Shown: positions 22,035 through 30,704 of the stretch, piece after piece | Numbering within the stretch: the stretch's first letter is position 1 | Layout: each line of letters opens with the position of its first letter | From: Lytechinus variegatus | Taxonomy: Eukaryota; Echinodermata; Echinoidea; Temnopleuroida; Toxopneustidae | Length of the DNA stretch: 64,000 nt | Direction of reading: 5' to 3' | NCBI RefSeq assembly: GCF_018143015.1 | Contig: NC_054753.1 | Coordinates: 29,974,292-30,038,291 of the forward strand | Program-made: the position numbers and the translations under genes | The notes under the pieces: model-generated | Databases searched by the model: none | Seen by the model: only the letters and a program-made list of their open reading frames with translations | What the model was told of the DNA's origin: nothing

Positions 22035-22284
22035 TTAATATCACTATATATAACTTACGAGCAGGCACTTTTTGTTCTCAAACTGCCTTCGCTTGCTGAT
22101 CGACGTAAGGCATTGTCTCTCTCATTCGCGAAGGACCTGGTGAAGCCAACATCCCATTTCCGCCATCTCTTGCCAACTAGAGACTCGAATATTCGATCAA
22201 CAAGGCATTCTAGACCATACACACAACTTAGATACAGGACAAACAGATTAAGAGACAATGCAATCCCATATCTTGTAAATCTAT
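22035..22284 (+). mobile_element. LINE 3' fragment (reverse transcriptase C-terminus)
   Basis: The frame reads YEQALFVLKLPSLADRRKAL, SLSFAKDLVKPTSHFRHLLP and then RTNRLRDNAIPYLVNLLNNL before a stop. The order LxLPSLxxRR, LxxxFAKxL, HLLP and RxxxSxIPxLxxLLN is the C-terminal tail of a widespread animal non-LTR retrotransposon reverse transcriptase, different in type from the two LINE ends at 764-1480 and 15892-16725. Nothing upstream of about 22035 looks like the rest of the enzyme, so the copy is 5'-truncated. The minus-strand frame over the same interval is a shadow. Confidence 0.75.
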
Positions 22285-23400
22285 TGAATAATTTATAATC
22301 ATTTACACACCCAACTGAATGTTTCCACTGGCTGTTCCCAAAATGTTTCTTTTGTAACGTACCTTCGATATTCATATTTTGTTTTTATTTTGATTTTTAC
22401 ATGGGTAAATAAAAGTAATTATTTCCCAGAACCCATCTGTTTTATATATCCTCTTTTATTGAAACCACTCATGTACTTCTTTTTTAATCCAAATACACCT
22501 TTATGACAAAAATATTATTTCATTATGACAAATCATACCTACCTGGATAATATCATTCTTATTTCCTGCATAAACAGTTGAATGTCAAAACAATGCTAAA
22601 TAATGTTATTCAAGATGTCATTTTCCGTAATTGTTGAACTGTTCTGAATTCCTTTCGTTGCACTGACTTAGATACATGTATCCAAATATGATTTGTTTCT
22701 TCCTTATTTTTTCATTTGTTGCATTATAATCACTATTTCCGATTTTTTTTCCCCATCTTTGTTAAATACCCAATCTCTTTAACTTTGTTCCTGTCTATCT
22801 CTCTCTTCCTCTTGTTTCATTTTGTCTTGCGTTCTAACATGTTCTCACTACATGTACTTTATTCTACCTCTGAGGCTTTCTTCTCAGGAAAGAGAAAAGG
22901 GTGAAATATGATGCGTTTTCTGAATGCTATAACAAAATCTTCTACAAATTTGATTTTAGTAATAAATATGTTGAAATTTCGAATGATCAATGTTGAAACC
23001 TTCGTATTAATTTTCTCGATATCTCCACATTAATCTACCCCCTCAAAATTTGTTGCCCATTACGCCACTGCGTTATACGAAATGAACACGGTTGATTTTA
23101 GCTGGTTTGCAGTAAAGCCTATACAAGGGTTCGATCGGAGAGAAATAATATCGATGTATTTTTTTTTAAAGAAAAAAGAAATGTGTATTGTTTATATGAT
23201 TAAAATCATAATAAACTACACGTTTCAGTTGGCGATTGAACATTTTGTCTTCTTTCGTTCTTCTTTCTCTTATTCCTATTATTTTTACCCTCACCCTCTT
23301 CTCCGATCTTCCCTTACTTCCCTGATCAACCCTGTCCCCACATGACTCCACATTTAAAAATTTCAGTGAACTTATCTATAGTCAAGTTTTGAAAATTTTC
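22285..23400. other. No recognised gene
   Basis: AT-rich sequence with pyrimidine-rich patches near 22690-22830 and 23240-23340. Confidence 0.4.
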
Positions 23401-23404
23401 AACT

Positions 23405-23476
23405 GGCTTGTTGGTCTAGTGGTATGATTCTCGCTTCGGGTGCGAGAGGTCCCGGGTTCGACTCCCGGACAAGCCC
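23405..23476 (+). tRNA. tRNA-Pro (anticodon CGG), copy 1
   Basis: 72 bases. Acceptor GGCTTGT pairs with ACAAGCC and the discriminator is C. The anticodon arm CTCGC-TTCGGGT-GCGAG gives anticodon CGG. A box TGGTCTAGTGG and B box GGTTCGACTCC both fit the RNA polymerase III consensus. A T run follows within ten bases. CCA is not encoded, as expected in a eukaryote. Confidence 0.95.
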
Positions 23477-23612
23477 CCTTTTTATGGCCTATTTCAGTCA
23501 TACAACATTTACTTTTTTATGAAACCCCAAAACACCAATGAAAACAAACACCACAGCTACATTATCAATGAACTTCTTCTTTCGTTATTGTCTATTTAAA
23601 AAAAATATTTTA

Positions 23613-23900
23613 GAAGCGCCGTGGTATAGCAGTTAAGACTCTCGCTTTATAATCAAAGGGTCGTGTGTTCGAATACAACCGTGGCCTTGCGATCCACCTT
23701 TGGCACTCTCAACCCAGGTGTTAAATGGGTACCCAGTAGAATGCAAAAGCCTATGTAATATGCCAAACAATTGAAAATTGTAAATTTTGTTGGAATGCTC
23801 CACAGGGAGTGTAAAAATTATATCATTCGTGTGCGGGCAAGTCAGGATCGGTTGACCGATGGTAAACAATATATATTTAGTGCTATATAAATGTACATGT
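23613..23900 (+). mobile_element. tRNA-derived SINE (diverged)
   Basis: The head, AAGCGCCGTGGTATAGCAGT, is tRNA-like with B-box-like GTGTTCGAATAC. A body with GGCACTCTCAACCCAGGTG and GGTACCCAGTAG matches the other SINEs in the window, and the tail is TAGTGCTATATAAATG. It lies between tRNA-Pro copies 1 and 2 and is more worn than the SINEs at 48507 and 63112. Confidence 0.75.
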
Positions 23901-24085
23901 AACTATTTTATTTGTTTTTTATTCTACCTTTAAAAAATATGTGCTTGACTAATAGGAAAAAGGGCCTGCATTCAATTGCCAATCTCTTTGTATCATCATA
24001 GAAGAAAAAAATGAAAAACTTTGAAAATGCGATATGATTTGAATCAAGGTTCCCAAGAGATCATAGCATTGAAATGACATCGCCT

Positions 24086-24157
24086 GGCTTGTTGGTCTAG
24101 TGGTATGATTCTCGCTTCGGGTGCGAGAGGTCCCGGGTTCGACTCCCGGACAAGCCC
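24086..24157 (+). tRNA. tRNA-Pro (anticodon CGG), copy 2
   Basis: Same 72-base sequence as copy 1, with intact A and B boxes and a T run immediately downstream. The upstream flank is recognisably related to those of copies 3, 5 and 6, which points to tandem duplication. Confidence 0.95.
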
Positions 24158-24420
24158 CTTTTTTTATTCCATATTTTTGTCCAGTCCTTGTACATACAAG
24201 TGCCATAAATCAATAAAAATTATACAATCATCTTAATTTCAAACAACACCTACCTTTCACATACATTTTATCTCCCCCCTTAAAAAGCATTAATCCTGCT
24301 TAAAAAATGAATAAAAATTGACAAATAGGAAAAGATTTTGCATTCAGTTGCCGTTCTCCTTGTATCATCACAAGGAAAACAAGGTGAAACACTTGGAGGT
24401 TGCACATGGTACGTTATCTC

Positions 24421-24492
24421 GGCTTGTTGGTCTAGTGGTATGATTCTCGCTTCGGGTGCGAGAGGTCCCGGGTTCGACTCCCGGACAAGCCC
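24421..24492 (+). tRNA. tRNA-Pro (anticodon CGG), copy 3
   Basis: Same sequence as copies 1 and 2, with TTTTT after the gene. The downstream sequence repeats after the next unit at ~24775. Confidence 0.95.
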
Positions 24493-25034
24493 CTTTTTAT
24501 TGCATAGTTTTGTCCAGTCCTCGTACATACATGTGTCCTCAAATCAATGAAATGATACAATCATCTTAATTTCAAACAACACCTTCTTTTCACATATCTC
24601 ATTTTTTTTATCCCCCATGAATAGCATTAATCCTCCTTAAAAATGAATAAAAATTGACAAACATGAAAAGATTTTGCATTCAGTTGCCATTCTCTTTGCA
24701 TCAGCATTAGAGAACAAGGTGAAAAACTTTGAAGTTGTACGTGGTACATTATCTTGACTCCCGGACAAGCCCCCTTTTTATTACACAGTTTTGTCCAGTC
24801 CTCGTACATACACGTGTCCTCAAATCAATGAAATGATACAATCATCTTAATTTCAAACAACACCTTCTTTTCACATATCTCATTTTTTATCCTCCATGAA
24901 TAGCATTAATCCTCCTTAAAAATGAATAAAAATTGACAAACATGAAAAGATTTTGCATTCAGTTGCCATTCTCTTTGCATCAGCATTAGAGAACAAGGTT
25001 AAAAACTTTGAAGTTGTACGTGGTACATTATCTC
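24493..25034 (+). repeat. Tandem duplication of tRNA flanking unit
   Basis: The block beginning TTTTATTGCATAGTTTTGTC after copy 3 recurs from about 24774, including the AACACCTTCTTTTCACATAT and GATTTTGCATTCAGTTGCCA segments. Unit length is about 285-345 bases, depending on whether the tRNA body is present. Confidence 0.85.
24756..24772 (+). pseudogene. tRNA-Pro remnant, copy 4
   Basis: Only GACTCCCGGACAAGCCC, the end of the T arm and the 3' acceptor strand, remains at the place where the duplicated unit should carry a whole gene. The flanks are intact, so this is an internal deletion of about 55 bases of tRNA. Confidence 0.85.
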
Positions 25035-25106
25035 GGCTTGTTGGTCTAGTGGCATGATTCTCGCTTAGGGTGCGAGAGGTCCCGGGTTCGACTCCCGGAC
25101 AAGCCC
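25035..25106 (+). tRNA. tRNA-Pro (anticodon AGG), copy 5
   Basis: 72 bases, loop TTAGGGT giving anticodon AGG. It differs from copies 1-3 by the anticodon first base and GGCATG for GGTATG in the D-arm region. Promoter boxes intact. The downstream T run is about a dozen bases away rather than immediate. Confidence 0.93.
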
Positions 25107-25175
25107 TGTTATCTCTTTTTTCTATTTAAATTTGAAGAAAACCGAAGTGCTTGATCGGGTCACAGTGAGCATGGG

Positions 25176-25240
25176 GGTGCCGTGGCCGACTGGTCTAAGA
25201 CGCCTGGAAAGTCCTAAATTCGATCCTCGGCCACGGCACC
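25176..25240 (+). pseudogene. tRNA-like 65-base sequence (Leu/Ser type), copy a
   Basis: GGTGCCGTGGCCGA and TCGGCCACGGCACC form a perfect 14-bp outer stem. The D-arm-like ACTGGTCTAAGACGC and B-box-like ATTCGATCC resemble tRNA-Leu or tRNA-Ser, but there is no normal anticodon arm or long variable arm. Either a decayed tRNA or a tRNA-derived element. Copy b is at 25802. Confidence 0.6.
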
Positions 25241-25539
25241 TAAGTGCTTTGCATTTAGGTGCCGTGTGCTTCTGTTAAAAAAAGATAGGGGAAGCTGTTT
25301 AGATGTTTATCTTTATGAATTTTAAGATTATTACCAACGTCACGTTTTTTTACATTACCTTTTTATTTTGCCTTCCTTTAGTGTATCAATGAAGAAAAAC
25401 AAGTTTGATTATACTTTCTTACGGGGACGGGGTGCAAAAATTGAAATATGAAAAGATTTTGCATTCAGTAGCCATTCTCTTTGCATCAGCATTAGAAAAC
25501 AAGGTGAAAAACTTGAAGTTGTACGTGGTACATTATCTC

Positions 25540-25611
25540 GGCTTGTTGGTCTAGTGGCATGATTCTCGCTTAGGGTGCGAGAGGTCCCGGGTTCGACTCC
25601 CGGACAAGCCC
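25540..25611 (+). tRNA. tRNA-Pro (anticodon AGG), copy 6
   Basis: Identical to copy 5. It sits in a duplicated segment that also carries the tRNA-like 65-base sequence downstream. T run about ten bases after the gene. Confidence 0.93.
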
Positions 25612-25680
25612 TGTTATCTCTTTTTTTATATTTAAATTTGAAGAAAACCGAAGTGCTTGATCGGGTAACAGTGAGCATGG

Positions 25681-25791
25681 TAGTCCACCTCCTGGATTGT
25701 GTTATTTTGTACGACACGACTACCAAACACCAAACACACTACAACCCCATAACACGCATACACACATAAAAATCGTCCAGGACGTGGACTA
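25681..25791. mobile_element. 111-bp MITE with 9-bp target duplication
   Basis: The ends TAGTCCACCTCCTGGA and TCCAGGACGTGGACTA are inverted repeats of 16 bases with one mismatch. TGAGCATGG flanks both sides (25672-25680 and 25792-25800). The paralogous segment at about 25165 has a single TGAGCATGG and no insert, which is an empty-site proof. A 9-bp duplication is typical of Mutator-like elements; that assignment is inference. Confidence 0.9.
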
Positions 25792-25801
25792 TGAGCATGG
25801 G

Positions 25802-25866
25802 GGTGCCGTGGCAGACTGGTCTAAGACGCCTGGAAAGTTCTAAATTCGATCCTCGGCCACGGCACC
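25802..25866 (+). pseudogene. tRNA-like 65-base sequence, copy b
   Basis: As copy a with a few changes (GGCAGACTGG, AGTTCTAA). Directly after it, CACGGCACCTAAATGC and GCATTTAGGTGCCGTG form a perfect 16-bp stem with a TTT loop (25858-25892), so the same 3' strand can pair either backward or forward. Confidence 0.6.
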
Positions 25867-26163
25867 TAAATGCTTTGCATTTAGGTGCCGTGTGCTTCTG
25901 TTAAAAAAAGATAGGGGAAGCTGTTTAGATGTTTATCTTTATGAATTTTAAGATTATTACCAACGTCACATTTTTTTTACATTACCTTTTTATTTTGCTT
26001 TCCTTTAGTGTATCAATGAGGAGAAACAAGTTTGATTATACTTTCTTACGGGGACGGGGTGCACATAATCACAGTCGGACATTGTGCATGTATCAAGTGG
26101 AAATGGTGGTATATATAGCGTCATGAAACAAAATCGTAAAGTTTACACATTATGTGGCCGAAC

Positions 26164-26235
26164 GGCATGTTGGTCTAGGGGTATGGTTCTCGCTTTGGGT
26201 GCGAGAGGTTCCTGGTTCGATTCCCTGACATTCCT
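26164..26235 (+). pseudogene. Decayed tRNA-Pro (anticodon TGG), copy 7
   Basis: The loop TTTGGGT gives anticodon TGG and the anticodon stem is intact. The acceptor GGCATGT/ACATTCC has one mismatch and the T stem CCTGG/CCCTG about two. The flanks do not match the array unit. A pseudogene is more likely than a working third isoacceptor, though weak function cannot be excluded. Confidence 0.7.
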
Positions 26236-26681
26236 CGACATACTGTGTTCCTTTTATTGCTGGTAGTCTTAAGAAAAGGAGCGCCAAAATGTAAAATCCA
26301 CCCCCCCCCCCTCAGAGATGTAAATTTGATTGTCATCCGATCTCAAAAATATCAAATCTATAATAACCCTTTTATTTTCTTCTAATCTAATTCGAGCCCC
26401 ATAAGTATTATGTTTACTGTATGTAATTTGAAAAAGTCAACCTGTGTTGACTCTGAAACAATCTGCCACACGATTTAGCGTCATAATATATATTTTTCCG
26501 AAATAGTCTAATTATCAGTCCTCTAGCCATTCAAAACATTTTGCATATGAGTTGAATACGAATTAAAAACAAAAAATCACCCCCCCCCAAAAAAAAAAAA
26601 CCTACTGATAAGATCAAGTTCACCTTTTTCTTAACAGTTTGCCTATATGAATGATATAACTTAACAAATTATTATAAGCGT

Positions 26682-26753
26682 GGCTTGTTGGTCTAGTGGC
26701 ATGATTCTCGCTTAGGGTGCGAGAGGTCCCGGGTTCGACTCCCGGACAAGCCC
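26682..26753 (+). tRNA. tRNA-Pro (anticodon AGG), copy 8
   Basis: Same 72-base sequence as copies 5 and 6 with intact A and B boxes; a TTTT run lies about nine bases downstream. Its flanks are unrelated to the array unit, so it is either an older duplicate or an independent insertion of the gene. Confidence 0.93.
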
Positions 26754-27650
26754 CATTCAATTTTATTTTGAAGTCCAGGTCTTAAGAAATGCAAGGATCT
26801 AGGTAAGAAGTAGTAATAACAAATCTCGAATAACGGGAAAGTGTCCCTTATGAGCCGTTGATACTTTTTATATATTCCAAGTATTCTCGGGAGAACGCTC
26901 AAACTGAGTGGCGAAAACAGCCCCTGTTCTCATTAACATTGTTTGATTGCCCCCTTCCCCCTCTCTCCTTCCCCTTCTTAATGAATTTTGAGTTCATACC
27001 TGATCGCCAAATAATTTTAGATTTTTTTTCATCACCCAAGCCCAAAGTTTTAATTTCGCTACAACATGTTGTATCTCTCATTTGCACTTTGAACTACGGA
27101 ATGCCGTTATTGCATTTAAATTTTCTTTGATCATCATGAAGCGACCGTTCTGTTGATTCGTACATTGAAAATATCTGAATTTTTAATAATCAGTAGAGCT
27201 CAGTTTACAATTTTAAATTAAGGTCTATTGCTAGGAAATCTGTATCAAGATAGAGCTCTGCTCGCGGAATGCATAATCAAGAAAAGAACACAAAAGCATG
27301 AAATCCCAATACAAACTTAAAAAATAATAATAACTTTTGGTTGAATATGAGTTTGCAATCCACACTCCGCTATTAACTGTTATTAGTGTTTATTAGAACT
27401 AATTTTCTACTCTAAAAGAATGAAATATCATTTAGTTTCGAAAATCCAAGTCAAAGGGAATAAGTATGTGTTTTCTTACTTTGAGATTAGTTACAAAATG
27501 GATGAAAAGAAACATTAATGCCGAAATTACTCAATTTTTGCAGTTCAACATTTGCATAAAACAATTTGAAAACATGATAAAACAGACGACTTTCTTATAT
27601 CAGGACCATTGTATAAAAAAGCTGCTGTTGATCATGCTTCTTTTAATCTT
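26754..27650. other. No recognised gene
   Basis: AT-rich; no supported feature. Confidence 0.4.
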
Positions 27651-27651
27651 G

Positions 27652-27800
27652 TATAAATAAATAGATAAATAAAAATGGATGAGTAAATAAAGGAATAAAT
27701 AAACATTTACATATAGATAAATAAATTAATTAATTGATTAAATAATAAATATATAATGAATAATAAATAAATAAATATATAAATGAATAAATAAAGTAAT
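27652..27800 (+). repeat. AAAT/AATA-rich simple repeat
   Basis: Imperfect ATAAATA/TAAATAAA repeats over about 150 bases. Confidence 0.85.
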
Positions 27801-27862
27801 ATATTAATGATAGAGGGAGATTCATAATGTAATGCCTAAAATCCTTCCAAAGTAACTTTCAT

Positions 27863-28114
27863 CAGGGGCGTATCCAAGATTTTTCAGAAAGGGAAATAAT
27901 ATTTTCTGAAAAAAAAGGTTTTAACCTAAAATTGAAGGTCATTTCGTCCGCAAAAAATTGGAAAGCAAAAAAAAAAACCGAAAAGGAAAGAAAAGTCCTC
28001 ACTTTTGAAACGGTAAACACGTTACATTTACATTACAAATTTTGATTATGGCTCTCAACAGGGAGGAAACACGGGCCGGCTGTGCCCCCCCCCCCCCCCC
28101 CGGATCCGCCACTG
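27863..28114. mobile_element. hAT-type MITE, 252 bp
   Basis: Ends CAGGGGCGTATCC and GGATCCGCCACTG are inverted repeats with a few mismatches. ACTTTCAT (27855-27862) and ACTTCCAT (28115-28122) are an 8-bp target duplication with one change. CAG...CTG ends with 8-bp duplications are the hAT signature. A poly-C tract lies near the right end. Non-coding. Confidence 0.85.
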
Positions 28115-28243
28115 ACTTCCATTATATTCTCCTGAGACCTTACTTCAGCAATTCTAATTAAAACTAAAAATATATTAACAGTAGAATAATATATTTGTTA
28201 TACATGTATACTCCGTTCTACACCCCCCTTTTATTCATAATTG

Positions 28244-29063
28244 AAGAGCTCACTTGCAAAAGGGGTTAGGTCCATTTTTCATCAATTTGATTTTTATGTC
28301 TCAATGTATAGATTTTTAGTAGCTCTATAAGATGATACCAAAGAAAAGTTGAAATTATTATTGAAAAGTGAACTAAAATGGCAAAGAAAAATCACTTTAA
28401 AAAAGGGGGTTAGGTCCATTTCAGTTTAGTTGCAAAAGGGGTTAGGTCCACACAGCTTTTTTGGAAGAGAGTTAGCTTTTTCTTATACCCAATTTTAGGT
28501 TCCCATGGTAGGGTATCATGAAAATTCAGTTTCACATAAGATTATTGCAATATGGGAGAATAAAAAACATAATTTCTTGGATTGGACCTAACCCCTTTTG
28601 CAACCAAACTCTTCTGGATTGGATTCATTTCAGTTTACTTGCAAAAGGGGTTAGGTCCGCAATGATTATTTTCATATATAGAAAAAAAATACGACAGGTA
28701 GATTTCTTTTATGTTTCACATGATAGGGCAGGGGCCGCGGAACGGTTTTCAAAGTGGGGGGGCTGAGCCAAAAGTGGGGGGGGGGGCTGACCATGCTAAA
28801 AATCACAATCGTATGGTCATTTTTGCGTTTTTGTACACGGTTTTGGAAAAAAGTGGGGGGGGGGGGGGCTGAAGCCCCCCAGCCCCCCCCCCCCCGGTTC
28901 CGCGGCCCCTGTAGGGTATCACTACATGACAATTTAGTTTCTTATAAAAATATTGCAAGAATATAATAATAGATATGAATAATATATACAAATAAAAAAC
29001 ATGGTTTTTCGGAATGGTACAAAGTTCCAAAGTGGACCTAATCCCTTTTGCGACTAAACTCTT
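28244..29063. mobile_element. Composite of two TIR elements with TTGCAAAAGGGGTTAGGTCC ends
   Basis: TTGCAAAAGGGGTTAGGTCC occurs forward at about 28254, 28431 and 28638 and inverted at about 28584-28603; a variant lies inverted at 29034-29053. The simplest reading is a first element 28244-28613 with an internal repeat of its end, directly followed by a second element from about 28632 to 29063. The interiors share AGGGTATCA and TTATTGCAA-like stretches. The second copy carries the 183-bp insertion at 28729. Confidence 0.75.
28729..28911. mobile_element. 183-bp TIR element nested in the composite, TAGGG duplication
   Basis: Ends CAGGGGCCGCGGAACGG and CGGTTCCGCGGCCCCTG are inverted repeats with one deviation. 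TAGGG abuts both ends (28724-28728 and 28912-28916). The sister element has the uninterrupted site CATGGTAGGGTATCA near 28505, which confirms the insertion point. The interior has long poly-G and poly-C tracts. Confidence 0.88.
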
Positions 29064-29954
29064 CAATTAGAGGTCTCAATTGGTTGATGTACGCTCTTTT
29101 TATACACAACGCCCACAAAAATGCTGCACTCCTCTTTTTCCAATTTAGCTAAAATGTCAATTTCAGGATTATATTTTGATTGGTCCGCACACGGATTTTT
29201 ATTAATATTTTATGATCATTTTCTCAATGAAAGGAGAAAAATTGGGGAATGCATGTAAGGGCCCAGTAAAGCTTTAAATCCTTGGAATAATTACCTGACA
29301 GGTTAGTAAGTAAACCGGAAATGAGAAACTGATCGTCAAATGAACTGTTAGCCTGTATTTCCCCAGTGATATCAATTTCAGGATCTCGATATGTTTCTTA
29401 AAACATGTAAACCGAGTGACCTAAATATCAAAGCATTATCCCAAAGACATTTTGGACGATTTTGATTGCGGCTGAAACTACTTTGTGATTGTAGGGTACA
29501 TGTTCCCTCGGGGTAATTTTATTCATTTTTTGTTTGTTTGAGGTACGGAATAAGTGATTTCAACATTTCATAGCGTGTGCAAGGGATTTCCGAAATGGTT
29601 CCGTGATGATCAAACTAAAGATGTGATAATGCGCATGCGCAATGCATTAACTGCTGGCCAATCATTTCTTAGACTACCATTATGGGGGGGGGAGTGGGGG
29701 AGGCATATTACGTTGTTTATTTGACCCAATAAATATAGAAATTCGTTAGCTTCTCCATTATCCATTACGATCGTTGAATTGTTTCAATTTTTACAAATGC
29801 GTGGTTTTTTTTTCTACTCGTCTAGGGGAATATCTAAATAGGTGTATTATGTTATTTCCCAATGAAATACAGTCCGGAGTGCATGTATTTGTCAAAACGA
29901 CCAACCACCTAATCATGACAAGTGCAATCTGATTGTCTGCTTCTTCAAACATGT
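29064..29954. other. No recognised gene
   Basis: Unclassified sequence; a short poly-G patch near 29685. Confidence 0.4.
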
Positions 29955-29959
29955 GTCGA

Positions 29960-30150
29960 GCTAAGGCAGGGTAATAATAGCAGCGCTTTGTATCCCCAGG
30001 CGAAAAAAAAACGCTATATAAAAACCAGCTATTATTATTATTATCGATATGATCATAATTATTATTCTTATTTTAATTGCTATTATTATCATCATTATCA
30101 TAATAATAATAACAATTATTATTATCATTATTATTACTATTATTAGTGTT
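29960..30150 (+). mobile_element. SINE 3' tail with (ATT)n microsatellite
   Basis: GGGTAATAATAGCAGCGCTTTGTAT then ACGCTATATAAA lead into an imperfect ATT/ATC repeat of about 120 bases. This corresponds to the 3' end of the tRNA-derived SINEs at 48507-48850 and 63112-63424; the head is absent. Confidence 0.7.
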
Positions 30151-30470
30151 ATGATTATGCAACAAATAACAATGAAAATTTAGTTTTAAATTTGATTTGC
30201 TTTTTTATTACAGGAAATAGATCAATCATACACTAAACAAAGCACAAATTAATTATCTTACATCTCTTGAAGTGTCAGTTCTGATCAGTCTATTTGAATA
30301 TTTCAAATTATATATATATATCCTGGTTGGCTGGCAAAGGTTCCCTGAATGAATGTCCACAATGCTGATTATGAAATTGAATTTGGAACACGATGAATAA
30401 TAAGAGTCACTGTAACGAGTTGAAATGTCTTTGAAGACGATGTTGATGGTGATTAACAGTTAGTTTCAGC

Positions 30471-30696
30471 CATTAGCGGCGGAAGCCAAAAATTTTAGGA
30501 GGGGACAACCAAAAAATTTTTGACAAGCAAAAAAAAAAAGATTCTCGACCCCAACAAATTTTAGGGGGGACGTAGGAAAATAAATTGACAAAAAAAAAAG
30601 GTCATCAACAACAAATTTAGGGGGGGACCGTCCCCCTCCTCAAATTAAGGGGGAACACGTCCCCCCGTCCCCCCCCCCCAGCTTCCGCCGCCTATG
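30471..30696. mobile_element. hAT-type MITE, 226 bp, GCGGCGGAAGC ends
   Basis: Ends CATTAGCGGCGGAAGC and GCTTCCGCCGCCTATG are inverted repeats. A perfect 8-bp duplication GTTTCAGC flanks it (30463-30470 and 30697-30704). Inside are A tracts and AAATTTAGGGGGGGAC motifs. It is the same family as 38786-39027, in opposite orientation. Confidence 0.92.
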
Positions 30697-30704
30697 GTTT
30701 CAGC

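Larger units (their letters stand above)
25612..26060 (+). repeat. Second copy of the 25107-25437 segment
   Basis: Both segments contain, in order, TTTAAATTTGAAGAAAACCG, CTTGATCGGGT, the tRNA-like sequence, AAAGATAGGGGAAGCTGTTT, ATTATTACCAACGTCAC and CTTACGGGGACGGGGTGCA. This copy is longer only because of the 111-bp insertion at 25681-25791. Confidence 0.9.

Noticed and set aside
26164-26235. A functional tRNA-Pro(TGG)
   Set aside because: Mismatches in acceptor and T stems make a pseudogene more likely, so it is listed as decayed.
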